Assembly: GCA_027066965.1 (NCBI GenBank)
Contig: JAMOMT010000007.1
Location: forward strand, 1 to 19,516
Source: Archaeoglobaceae archaeon
GTDB lineage: Archaea; Halobacteriota; Archaeoglobi; Archaeoglobales; Archaeoglobaceae
DNA: 19,516 nucleotides
Direction: 5' to 3'
Shown in pieces: positions 8,023-14,676 of the stretch; the first letter of the stretch is position 1, and each line of letters begins with the position of its first letter. A model generated the notes under the pieces. That model made no database searches. It was given only the letters and a program-made list of their open reading frames with translations, and was not told the origin of the DNA. Made by a program: the position numbers and the translations under genes.

Positions 8023-8460
8023 ATGAGCTTAGAGGAGTCTACACTTCCGGCATTTTTACTAATATGTTCAGGACCTGCTGCCCTCGCATTTAGTTTATAC
8101 ATCTTCCACAAGTCTGCCAGAAGCTACAATAGAAATGTCGTGAGAAGAGCTCTCGCTGTGTCAACGTTCGTCCTGTTTTCAGTCTCCTACTCGTACGTTT
8201 TGCTGAGTTCTCCCGAGGCGAGGGCCGGGATGATAGAAGAGCTTTCCTGGCTCGTAGCAGCGGTTTTTGGTTTCTACTTCGGGTATAGGGTGATAGACAG
8301 GTGGAACCTCGTCAGAATCGCGGAACTGTACGGAAAAGAGGGTATTTCAAATGCCGTTCTGGATAAAATTTTGCGCGAATTCATTGACGACAAGGAAAGT
8401 AGTTTTGTCAATAGTTCACGTCGCTGTAATGGAGTGACAGAAGAGGAACATGGAAAATAA
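8023..8460 (+). CDS. Small membrane protein of unknown function (three predicted helices)
   Basis: This is a 145-residue protein I do not recognise. Three hydrophobic segments are visible: about residues 9-28 (LPAFLLICSGPAALAFSLYIF), 41-62 (RRALAVSTFVLFSVSYSYVLL) and 69-90 (ELSWLVAAVFGFYFGYRVID). A charged C-terminal tail of about 50 residues is likely cytoplasmic and ends in a Ser/Glu-rich stretch. The ATG at 8023 has no evident ribosome binding site, which would fit a leaderless message. It stands alone between tatC (divergent) and the por operon, 232 bases upstream of porG, so there is no operon context to suggest a role. Confidence 0.75.
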   Translation: MSLEESTLPAFLLICSGPAALAFSLYIFHKSARSYNRNVVRRALAVSTFVLFSVSYSYVLLSSPEARAGMIEELSWLVAAVFGFYFGYRVIDRWNLVRIAELYGKEGISNAVLDKILREFIDDKESSFVNSSRRCNGVTEEEHGK

Positions 8461-8621
8461 GTCAAAACTCGGAGTGTAAGAGCAAGTTTATTAGCACGAA
8501 ATTAAGCAATAAACCACATAGTCGATCGTAAAGAAAAAGTGTAAATTCTATCTACAATAACTTCGTCCATTACCATGTTAAAACAAAGGAAGACCGCAGA
8601 AACATGTCAACAATAAACAAT
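8461..8621. other. Upstream part of the intergenic region before the por operon
   Basis: These 161 AT-rich bases follow the small membrane-protein gene. A TATA-like block, GTTTATTA, lies near 8486-8493, but no gene starts within 30 bases of it. I saw no RNA gene, long repeat or coding frame. With the promoter at 8622-8656 this makes a 232-base spacer before porG. Confidence 0.4.
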
Positions 8622-8656
8622 GACAAAATTTATTAAACTCTCCCTCGTCTTTTGTC
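8622..8656 (+). promoter_or_regulatory. porGDAB promoter with flanking inverted repeat
   Basis: A TATA-like element, TTTATTAAA, lies at 8629-8637, about 55 bases before the porG coding start. It is framed by an inverted repeat, GACAAAA (8622-8628) and TTTTGTC (8650-8656), with 21 bases between the arms. A factor bound to both arms would cover the TATA box and lie just before the expected start of transcription. The promoter is likely; the operator role is inference. Confidence 0.5.
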
Positions 8657-8692
8657 GCAAAAGGCTTTGGGGGGATTTTTATTCTACTGGAA

Positions 8693-9286
8693 GTGAGGTT
8701 CCACGGTAGGGGTGGTCAGGGAGTTGTCACTTCGGCAGATGTCTTAGCAGTGGCAGCGTTCAAGGAGGGCTTTTACACTCTCTCTTTTCCAACGTTCGGT
8801 GCTGAGAAAAGGGGGACGCCAGTGGCTTCTTTCCTCAGGGTCTCTGACAGGCCAGTAGTTCTCAGGGACGAAATATACGAGCCCGATTACGTTGTAATTC
8901 TTGATCCGACAGTTATGGAATCCGTAAACGTCGTTTCAGGGCTAAAGAAGGGAGGATTTGTCGTCGCTAACTACCCGAGGGAGAAGGAGCTCGAGGAGAA
9001 ACTCGGAGTGAAGGTTTTCGCTATAAACGCGACGAAGCTCGCAATGGAGCACCTTGGCAGGCCGATAACGAACACGGTTATGGTTGGAGCTTTCGCAGGA
9101 TTAACAGGATTAGTGAAGCTTGAAACACTGAGAGACACAATTTTGGAGTGGTTCTCGAAGAAGGGAGAGGAGATAGCCAAGAAGAATGCAGACTTAGTTG
9201 AAACAGCTTACAAGATAATGGAGGAGAGGAGGAATGAAGCTAAGGAGCTCGGACTGAAGTTGCCCGAGCTCGTTTTACAGAAGTGA
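8693..9286 (+). CDS. porG: 2-oxoacid (pyruvate-type):ferredoxin oxidoreductase, gamma subunit
   Basis: This protein of at least 197 residues is the gamma subunit of a four-subunit 2-oxoacid:ferredoxin oxidoreductase, the domain that contributes to coenzyme A handling. The N-terminal RFHGRGGQGVVTSADVLA is diagnostic, followed by GFYTLSFPTFGAEKRGTPVASFLR, VVILDPTVM, and VMVGAFAGLTGLV. GTG 8693 is the first standard start codon, but it begins the protein at RFHGRGGQG, a few residues shorter than usual. In-frame ATT 8681 or CTG 8687 would restore LLEVRFHG or EVRFHG. A G-rich site (GGGGGGA, about 8669-8675) lies at good spacing for those codons and is about 17 bases from the GTG. porD follows after 31 bases. 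Confidence 0.93.
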   Translation: MRFHGRGGQGVVTSADVLAVAAFKEGFYTLSFPTFGAEKRGTPVASFLRVSDRPVVLRDEIYEPDYVVILDPTVMESVNVVSGLKKGGFVVANYPREKELEEKLGVKVFAINATKLAMEHLGRPITNTVMVGAFAGLTGLVKLETLRDTILEWFSKKGEEIAKKNADLVETAYKIMEERRNEAKELGLKLPELVLQK

Positions 9287-9304
9287 AGTTTTATGACAAT
9301 TAAA

Positions 9305-9310
9305 GGAGTG
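9305..9310 (+). promoter_or_regulatory. Shine-Dalgarno site for porD
   Basis: GGAGTG lies seven bases before the GTG at 9318 and supports that GTG as the start of the delta subunit. Confidence 0.5.
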
Positions 9311-9317
9311 TGGTAGT

Positions 9318-9629
9318 GTGGGTGAAAAGCTCAGGATAACCCTTGGGGCTGTTTCAAGACCTCTTGAGTCTCTCAAAATTAAGACTGGAGACTGGGGGGC
9401 TGAGTATCCTGTTGTAATAGAAGAGAACTGCAAAGCTTGCGGGGATTGCGTTGTTTACTGCCCCGACTTGTGCATAGAGCTCGTCGAAACTGGAGAGGTC
9501 GACGAGAAGGGCAGGAAGAAGAAAGTTGCGAAGGTTAACTACGACTACTGCAAGGGATGCGGGACTTGCAGCGTCGTCTGCAGACACGATGCGATAAAGA
9601 TGGAGATTAAGGAAATTTACAAGGGGTGA
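9318..9629 (+). CDS. porD: 2-oxoacid (pyruvate-type):ferredoxin oxidoreductase, delta subunit
   Basis: This 103-residue protein is the ferredoxin-like delta subunit, which carries two [4Fe-4S] clusters that take electrons from the thiamine-bearing subunit to external ferredoxin. Both cluster motifs are intact: CKACGDCVVYCP near residues 38-49 and CKGCGTCSVVCRHDAI near 78-93. The family's TGDW element lies near residue 23, followed by EYPVV. GTG 9318 has a GGAGTG ribosome binding site. Its stop lies five bases before the porA ATG at 9635, and the porA ribosome binding site overlaps the porD end. Confidence 0.94.
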   Translation: MGEKLRITLGAVSRPLESLKIKTGDWGAEYPVVIEENCKACGDCVVYCPDLCIELVETGEVDEKGRKKKVAKVNYDYCKGCGTCSVVCRHDAIKMEIKEIYKG

Positions 9630-9634
9630 TTTTC

Positions 9635-10810
9635 ATGATGAAAGTTGTTAGGGGATTTTATGCTGTTGCCTACAGCGTCAAGCTTTGTAGGCCAGATGTT
9701 ATCTGTGCGTATCCCATAACTCCGCAGTCCGAGATAGTTGAGAACATAGCCCAGATGTATGCAAATGGAGAACTTGGCAATTGCGAGTACATAACGGCTG
9801 AATCCGAGTTTGGAGCTGCCTCAATCCTCGTAGGAGCTTCTGCAGCGGGAGCAAGGACTTACACGGCAACTTGCTCCCAAGGTCTAATTCTAATGAGTGA
9901 GGTGCTGTGGAACGCCGCCGGAATGAGGTTGCCCATAGTGCTCACGATAGCGAACAGGTCGTTGAGTGCTCCCCTCAGCATATGGAACGATCACCAGGAC
10001 AGCATGGCGATGAGAGATGCAGGAATCATTCAGATGTACGTGGAAAACAACCAAGAAGTCCACGACATGATGCCTCAGGCGTTCAAGATAGCGGAGAACC
10101 ACAAGGTATTGCTGCCAATGATGGTGTGCATGGACGGCTACAAGCTAACTCACGCTTACGAGCCTGTCGATCTGCTCAGCCAGGAGCTCGTTGACGAATT
10201 CCTACCTCCCTATGATCCCCCAGTCAAGATGACGACCAAAGAGCCATACACCTTCGGCAGCTACGCGACTCCTGCGAGCTACATGGAGTTCAGAGTGGCC
10301 GTTTACAACGCGATGGAGAGGGCGAGGAAGGTCATAGAGGATGTCTACAAGGAGTGGGCTGAGATAAGCGGAAGAGACTGGGGCGGCAACATAGTTGCTG
10401 AGAACTGCGAGGACGCTGACGTTTGCGTTATGGCGATGGGTTCTCTCGTTGGACTGGTGAGGGAAGTTGTAAAGGAGCTGAGGGACGAGGGCAAGAAAGT
10501 CGGATTCATCAAGATCAGGACTTTCAGACCGTTCCCGGCTGACGAGATCGCTAAGGCCGTTGACAACGCTGAAAAGGTGATAGTCTTCGAGAGGAGTTTG
10601 TCCATGGGAAGTGATGCCCCCGTTACTCTCGATGTCAAGTCTGCGATACACAAGAAGGCGATAGACGTTTACTCCCCGGTGGTTGGACTTGGAGGGAGAG
10701 ATGTGCCTCAAAACCTCGTGAAGAGCATAATCGAGGAGGTAATGGAAAACAAAGTCGAGCCGGGGACGTACTTCAGAGGCCTTAAGGATTATGAAGAGGT
10801 GATAGTGTGA
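9635..10810 (+). CDS. porA: 2-oxoacid (pyruvate-type):ferredoxin oxidoreductase, alpha subunit
   Basis: This 391-residue protein is the alpha subunit, the usual size. It includes the pyrimidine-binding region of the thiamine enzyme: CAYPITPQSEIVE near residues 25-37, ESEFGAASILVGASAAGARTYTATCSQG near 55-82, and RSLSAPLSIWNDHQDSMAMRDAG near 109-131. A C-terminal domain contains MGSLVG and VGLGGRDV. The RSLSAPLSIWNDHQD stretch resembles pyruvate enzymes more than the 2-oxoisovalerate type, so pyruvate is the best guess for the substrate, not a proof. AGGGGTGAT (9622-9630) precedes ATG 9635 by four bases; ATG 9638 is also possible, and GTG 9626 is rejected because it lies within that site. It overlaps porB by four bases (GTGA). 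Confidence 0.94.
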   Translation: MMKVVRGFYAVAYSVKLCRPDVICAYPITPQSEIVENIAQMYANGELGNCEYITAESEFGAASILVGASAAGARTYTATCSQGLILMSEVLWNAAGMRLPIVLTIANRSLSAPLSIWNDHQDSMAMRDAGIIQMYVENNQEVHDMMPQAFKIAENHKVLLPMMVCMDGYKLTHAYEPVDLLSQELVDEFLPPYDPPVKMTTKEPYTFGSYATPASYMEFRVAVYNAMERARKVIEDVYKEWAEISGRDWGGNIVAENCEDADVCVMAMGSLVGLVREVVKELRDEGKKVGFIKIRTFRPFPADEIAKAVDNAEKVIVFERSLSMGSDAPVTLDVKSAIHKKAIDVYSPVVGLGGRDVPQNLVKSIIEEVMENKVEPGTYFRGLKDYEEVIV

Positions 10811-11691
10811 GCGAGAACATGAGACTTTTTGGTAGCGGTCATGGAGCTTGCCCCGGTTGCGGGTTGCCGATAGCGGTAAAGAGTGTGTTAGAGGCTACTG
10901 GGCCGTGTTTCGTCGCAAACTCCACTGGCTGTCTCGAGATAATAAGCTCCCAGTACGGAAAGAGTGCTTGGGGTGTGCCCTACATTCACTCAGTCTTCGA
11001 GAACGCCGCTGCTGTTGCTGCTGGGATTGAAGCGGCTCTTAAGGCCCTCGGTAGGAAAGATGAGGGGCCAGTAGTGGTGTTCGCCGGAGATGGAGCCACT
11101 GCAGACATAGGAATTGGCTGCCTTTCTGGAATGTTCGACAGAGGGCACGACGTCCTCTACGTTTGCTTGGATAACGAAGCTTATCAGAACACTGGAAACC
11201 AGCAGAGCGGTTTAACGCCTCCCGGCTCTAGCACAACAACCACCCCAGCAGGAAAGGTTCTGCCGGGTAAGGTGAAGGCGAAGAAGGATATGCCGGCCAT
11301 AGCTCTGGCACACAAAGCGAGATACGTAGCAACGGCGAGCGTCGCTTTTCCGAGGGACATAACGAGGAAGGTGAAGAGAGCTTTGGAGTTCGAGGGGCCG
11401 AAGTACATCCAGATTCACTCCGTCTGCGTCACGGGATGGGGTATCGACGGCAAGCAGGCTATACCGGTTGCGAGGCTGGCCGTTGAGACTGCCCTCTACC
11501 CGCTCATCGAGTTCGAGGACGGGCAGCTGGTGAGAGTGAGGAAGATCAAGGACAGAAAGCCAGTCGAGGAATACTTAAAACCTCAGAGGAGGTTCAGGCA
11601 CCTCTTCAAACACCCGAAGGGTAAGGAAGTAATAGCAGAGCTGCAGAGGGTTGCTGACGAGAACGCGAAGAAGTTTGGGCTTGACGCCTGA
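10807..11691 (+). CDS. porB: 2-oxoacid (pyruvate-type):ferredoxin oxidoreductase, beta subunit
   Basis: This 294-residue protein is the thiamine-diphosphate-binding beta subunit. The cluster-binding cysteines are visible as ACPGCG (C15 and C18), C42 in STGCLEI, and a late Cys in HSVCVTGWG. The thiamine motif runs from AGDGATADIG to DNEAYQNTG, near residues 97-125. GLTPPGSSTTTTPAGK and YVATASVAFP are also family elements. The complex oxidises a 2-oxoacid with coenzyme A to the acyl-CoA, CO2 and reduced ferredoxin, and probably runs in reverse where CO2 is fixed. GTG 10807 overlaps the porA stop and has GAGGTGAT at 10796-10803. ATG 10819 is an alternative. Confidence 0.94.
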   Translation: MSENMRLFGSGHGACPGCGLPIAVKSVLEATGPCFVANSTGCLEIISSQYGKSAWGVPYIHSVFENAAAVAAGIEAALKALGRKDEGPVVVFAGDGATADIGIGCLSGMFDRGHDVLYVCLDNEAYQNTGNQQSGLTPPGSSTTTTPAGKVLPGKVKAKKDMPAIALAHKARYVATASVAFPRDITRKVKRALEFEGPKYIQIHSVCVTGWGIDGKQAIPVARLAVETALYPLIEFEDGQLVRVRKIKDRKPVEEYLKPQRRFRHLFKHPKGKEVIAELQRVADENAKKFGLDA

Positions 11692-11710
11692 TTTTTTAAA
11701 TTTTATTTTG
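11692..11710 (+). terminator. T-rich terminator after the por operon
   Basis: A run of thymines, TTTTTT then TTTTATTTTG, follows the porB stop directly. This is the usual archaeal intrinsic terminator form (T-run without a hairpin). More T-rich sequence continues to about 11730. Confidence 0.55.
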
Positions 11711-11813
11711 TCGCTTTTAGCATTTAACTTTTCCATTCTGTCTCCTCAATACGAACCACGAATGTTTTCAGCAAAATAAAAAGTTATTAAATTTCACTCC
11801 CAGAACCAGAAGC

Positions 11814-12009
11814 ATGGAACTAACGAAATGGGTCCCCAAGATCGTTGAAACAATTAATTCTCACCCCCCAATGTCATTACAATCTACCTTTTCGACTCTC
11901 ACGCAAAGGGAGAGGCTACACCTCTCTATCCGACATCGACATTGCAGTAATTCCTGAGAATCCAAATCCAGAAAGCGAGGTGGACATAGGAAGGTTGAGA
12001 GCATTTTGA
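11814..12009 (+). pseudogene. Broken MntA-type nucleotidyltransferase (antitoxin remnant)
   Basis: Read across frames, this stretch matches a minimal nucleotidyltransferase of the MNT family. MELTKWVPKIVETINSHPP comes from ATG 11814 (frame A). NVITIYLFDSHAKGEATPL follows after a shift at the C6 run 11864-11869. SDIDIAVIPENPNPESEVDIGRLRAF follows after a second shift at about 11927-11928, where two extra bases (TA) sit before the SDIDIAV codons. It then stops at TGA 12007-12009. The catalytic motif normally reads GS...DxD: the DxD (DID) survives, but the Gly before Ser is Asp (FDS). In active systems this protein adds AMP to the partner HepT. Two frameshifts and a lost catalytic residue make it non-functional. 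A TATA-like block lies upstream at about 11779-11795. Confidence 0.72.
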
Positions 12010-12047
12010 GGTTTGAAAGGCATTTTAAGGGAGCAAAAAGCTCAAAT

Positions 12048-12296
12048 CGGATAATTTAAAGGGGCTACTACGTGGTTAAAAAGAAGGGGTCCGGTTTTCC
12101 CTCGACTTACAGAGCTTTTCGAGGTTCTGGAGGAAGCTGGCTACATAAGTGGGGGGAGTTAAAAGACTCATATTCCTCAGGAACCTCATTACCCCACGAG
12201 TATTACAGAATTTCAGAGAACGAGCTGCTTGAAATAGTCAACCTGTTGGAGATGGTCCCCGGCTTCGTCAACCGCGTGAAAGCCGAGTTTGTATAA
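12048..12296 (+). pseudogene. Broken HepT/HEPN (DUF86-type) toxin remnant
   Basis: Pieces of the C-terminal half of a HepT-family HEPN RNase are spread over three frames. RGYYVVKKKGSGFPSTYR is in frame with 12072. ELFEVLEEAGYISGG is in the next frame, consistent with loss of an AG unit at about 12111. VKRLIFLRNLI is in the third frame after the G6 run 12151-12156. PHEYYRISENELLEIVNLLEMVPGFVNRVKAEFV is back in the first frame to TAA 12294-12296. Together they rebuild the family's RNLIxHEY catalytic motif (Rx4HxY). An in-frame TAA at 12057 and the missing N-terminal half confirm decay. An uninterrupted 74-codon frame exists at 12072-12296, but its middle is out-of-frame sequence, so I do not call it a gene. 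It lies just downstream of the broken MntA, the normal pair arrangement. Confidence 0.7.
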
Positions 12297-12625
12297 CTTC
12301 CGTTTTTACCCGTAACAGTTGCTGTTAAGGTGGAAATCGACGGCGCTGCTTGACGGTTTTTTTTGTTTTTGGTTTTGGTCGATATTCTGGGTAATATGTT
12401 GTTGCGTACAGCCCTCCATAGTTCAAAGATTATGTACTAAAACGGCAATTTTCGTGAAATAAGAAAAATTGCATAACATCCCCGGCGGGAAGGACACGAA
12501 CGAGAGTTCGTTTTCCACTCTAAACTTGCAAAAACCTGAATTCATCCAATTTACCACCTTTCCTCCAACCAAACAGCAAAAATCAGAACTCCACAGGAAA
12601 CAAAGGGGTCTGGGAGTTTGGCTGA
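12297..12625. other. Gene-free stretch between the HepT remnant and the cbf5 3' end
   Basis: No convincing coding frame is present in these 329 bases. Visible structure: a short dyad AACAG-TTG-CTGTT at about 12314-12326, the T-rich tract at 12357-12376, and a perfect 6-bp hairpin ACGAAC/GTTCGT with a GAGA loop at 12496-12511. A minus-strand frame of 72 codons spans 12423-12641 but has no recognisable features and overlaps the cbf5 end. Base composition looks more AT-rich and less coding-like than its surroundings. Confidence 0.5.
12357..12376 (+). terminator. T-run downstream of the HepT remnant
   Basis: T8 (12357-12364), G, T5, GG, T4 forms a plus-strand T-rich tract 60 bases after the remnant's stop. 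It could be the old terminator of the toxin-antitoxin operon. Confidence 0.4.
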
Positions 12626-13627
12626 TTAGGACTTCTTCCACACCGAAGGGTAAACGCCCCTCTCCATGACTACCCTTTCAACGTCAACGACTTCCCCGCT
12701 CCTCATTTTTACTATGTCCTCAGCGTCCTTCAGAGCTTTGCCCATCGCAACGAGCTCGTGCTTCAGCGTGAAAATCGCAACTTCCCTCCCGGCTTTGACG
12801 TTCTTCTCCACGTAAGCGACCCCCTTCGCCATAAGGTTCGCTCCGTGACATATCGCATCGACAGCCGTGTCCTTTACCACTATCTTCGGCATGTGAACGA
12901 CTGCCAGCTCCATGGGCTTCACGACCTCTTTTATGTACCTCTCTTCCCCCTCCTCCTTCCATAAGATGTACGCATCAAGCAGATCGTGGAGAGTGTAGCA
13001 CATGCTCTCGTCGAAGTGCCCGGTCTTCGTCCTCCTGAGTTCCTGCATGTGAGCACCCTTGCCCATGACTTCTCCCACATCGGTGCATAGCTTTCTTATG
13101 TACGTTCCAGCCTCACATCTGACCTTGAAGAGAACATCTCTCCCCTCTACTTCCAGAACATCTATCCCGTAGATCTCCCTAATTCTCAGCCTCTTCTTAA
13201 CGGCAGACTTGAGTGGGGGCCTCTGGTATATTTTACCGACGAACTTACTGAGAGTGTTCCTTACCTCCTTCTCAGAGGCATCCGCATGCAGTCTCATCAG
13301 TGTTACATACTCCTTCTCCGAACCCTGAAGAAACCTGACGAGCTTCGTAGCATCTTCTATGAAGACTGGCAAAACTCCGGTAACTCTTGGGTCGAGGGTT
13401 CCCGCATGGCCTGTCTTCTCGACTCCGAGTATCCTCCTAACCCACACCACAACCTCGTGACTGCTTGGACCCATCGGCTTGTCTATACACACGAAGCCCT
13501 TTCTTATGTACTCCCCCACCGGCCTCTTGTACGGATAACAGCCATATTCCTCACTCGGTTTGGCCTCTTCCTTCACATAAAACCTATCCTCGAACTGCCC
13601 AATGATTTCCTGCGAACTTTTACCCAT
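12626..13627 (-). CDS. cbf5: rRNA/tRNA pseudouridine synthase Cbf5 (archaeal TruB family)
   Basis: This 333-residue protein is archaeal Cbf5, the catalytic subunit of H/ACA ribonucleoproteins, which convert uridine to pseudouridine under guide-RNA direction. It can also act on tRNA U55. Motifs: GFVCIDKPMGPSSHEVV near residues 44-60, the catalytic HAGTLDP with Asp79, YQRPPLKSAVKKRLR, FKVRCEAGTYIRKLCTDVG, and GAHMQELRRTKTG. A C-terminal PUA domain, which binds the ACA end of the guide, spans about residues 240-320 (KPMELAVVHMPKIVVKDTAVDAICHGANLMAKGV). ATG 13627 is the natural start and lies about 27 bases from a TATA-like block, so the message may be almost leaderless. It is a single-gene unit with its own promoter 113 bases after the YeiH gene. 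Confidence 0.96.
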   Translation of the reverse strand: MGKSSQEIIGQFEDRFYVKEEAKPSEEYGCYPYKRPVGEYIRKGFVCIDKPMGPSSHEVVVWVRRILGVEKTGHAGTLDPRVTGVLPVFIEDATKLVRFLQGSEKEYVTLMRLHADASEKEVRNTLSKFVGKIYQRPPLKSAVKKRLRIREIYGIDVLEVEGRDVLFKVRCEAGTYIRKLCTDVGEVMGKGAHMQELRRTKTGHFDESMCYTLHDLLDAYILWKEEGEERYIKEVVKPMELAVVHMPKIVVKDTAVDAICHGANLMAKGVAYVEKNVKAGREVAIFTLKHELVAMGKALKDAEDIVKMRSGEVVDVERVVMERGVYPSVWKKS

Positions 13628-13651
13628 CGTCGAAGTTCTGGGTTTCCAGAC

Positions 13652-13684
13652 TTTTAAAATGTTGTTCTGCTAAAATGTTGTTCT
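13652..13684 (-). promoter_or_regulatory. cbf5 promoter with a 14-bp tandem direct repeat
   Basis: On the minus strand the TATA-like block TTTTAAAAG covers about 13660-13652, 25-33 bases before ATG 13627. The 14-base element AGAACAACATTTTA occurs twice, at 13684-13671 and 13668-13655, separated by two bases (period 16). The downstream copy merges into the TATA block. This could be a paired regulator site or a duplicated promoter. Confidence 0.55.
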
Positions 13685-13713
13685 ACCCTCCATCACTTTT
13701 CAGCACCTTAATC

Positions 13714-13727
13714 TGCGTATGCACGCA
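13714..13727. other. Short dyad between the YeiH gene and cbf5
   Basis: TGCGT (13714-13718) and ACGCA (13723-13727) form a 5-bp dyad with a four-base centre, 14 bases after the YeiH-family gene's stop. It may be a transcript-end hairpin; no T-run follows it on the minus strand. Confidence 0.3.
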
Positions 13728-13740
13728 CTTCAGCCTCGGT

Positions 13741-14676
13741 TCAGCTAATCCCGAGCATAGATGTAAGGGCCACGAGAAAGAGGGCGAGGGAAAAGAACCA
13801 ACCAGCGTATGACGCGAGCAGAGGTCTCAATCCCGCATCCTGAACCTCTGGCACCCTCACTGAAACCCCTATGCTCGAAAGCGTTATCGAAAAGGCGAGG
13901 GTAGAGAGGGGTTCGACTAACTTCACGACTCCTTCTGGTATCATGAAGCTCGAAAGAATAGATACGACGAGAAACGCGAAAATGTACCAAGGAACGTAAA
14001 ACCTCTTTTCAGAGTATACCAAAGAGGTTACGAGTGCGGCAACCGATATCAAGGCAATTCTTATTCCCTTGACGGATAGCGCTTCTCTGACGAGCTTCTC
14101 GCCGAAAGGTTTCGTCGCAGCCTCTACTAGCCCCGTCTGATGTAGAGTTGCACCGCAAAGCACGGCGTAACCGTAGCTGCTTAGCTTCAGCACATGCTGG
14201 AGTGCCGGGTACATGATGACTCCGGTAAGTCCCACAACCGTAATCACGAGTATTGCCGCTGAGAAGTCTCCCTTCCTTGGCTTAACTATCGAAGACAGGA
14301 TCGTTATTGCAGAGGCACCGCATATCGCCGTTCCGCACGCGAGCAGAACAGAGAGCCTGTTCTCCACTTTTAGCATTCTGGCGAAGAAGTAAACGAAGAT
14401 ACCCATAGTGAGGGCGGAGAAGGCTGTTAAAGCAACGACCTTCACGGGAATGTGAGGAGAGGGAATTCTCGCTCTGAAGCCGTACAGAACAATTCCAGCC
14501 GGAAGAACGACTGAAAGGACCTCCTCAGCCACACCATCAAGCTTCCTAGGAAAAACGGAGCTTACGATTATCCCGAACATCAGAGCAAGAAAGAGAGGGT
14601 CAAATACGGGAAAGGCTCTACTTATAGCGTAAGCAACGACTCCAGGAGCTATTACGAGTGGCCATTCCTTCTTCAT
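13741..14676 (-). CDS. YeiH-family (UPF0324) membrane transporter
   Basis: This 311-residue protein belongs to the YeiH/UPF0324 family, often labelled putative sulfate exporter although substrates are poorly established. About ten hydrophobic segments are visible, among them FLALMFGIIVSSVF, VLPAGIVLYGFRARI, VVALTAFSALTMGIFVYFFA, ILVITVVGLTGVIMYPALQ and YIFAFLVVSILSSFMIP. The family motif ACGTAICGASAI lies near residues 110-125, with GATLHQTGLVEAA further on. Start ATG 14676 overlaps the stop of the upstream radical SAM gene by four bases (ATGA), so translation is probably coupled. A longer frame reaches back to 14778, but that part lies inside the radical SAM gene. Confidence 0.88.
   Translation of the reverse strand: MKKEWPLVIAPGVVAYAISRAFPVFDPLFLALMFGIIVSSVFPRKLDGVAEEVLSVVLPAGIVLYGFRARIPSPHIPVKVVALTAFSALTMGIFVYFFARMLKVENRLSVLLACGTAICGASAITILSSIVKPRKGDFSAAILVITVVGLTGVIMYPALQHVLKLSSYGYAVLCGATLHQTGLVEAATKPFGEKLVREALSVKGIRIALISVAALVTSLVYSEKRFYVPWYIFAFLVVSILSSFMIPEGVVKLVEPLSTLAFSITLSSIGVSVRVPEVQDAGLRPLLASYAGWFFSLALFLVALTSMLGIS

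Noticed and set aside
12072..12296. A 74-codon open frame that could be called a small hypothetical gene
   Set aside because: Its two ends match HepT but the middle (residues about 15-35) is out-of-frame sequence whose sense version lies in the other two frames. It is better explained as a pseudogene fragment.
12423..12641. Minus-strand 72-codon frame after cbf5
   Set aside because: It overlaps the cbf5 3' end, has no ribosome binding site and no recognisable sequence; it probably occurs by chance.
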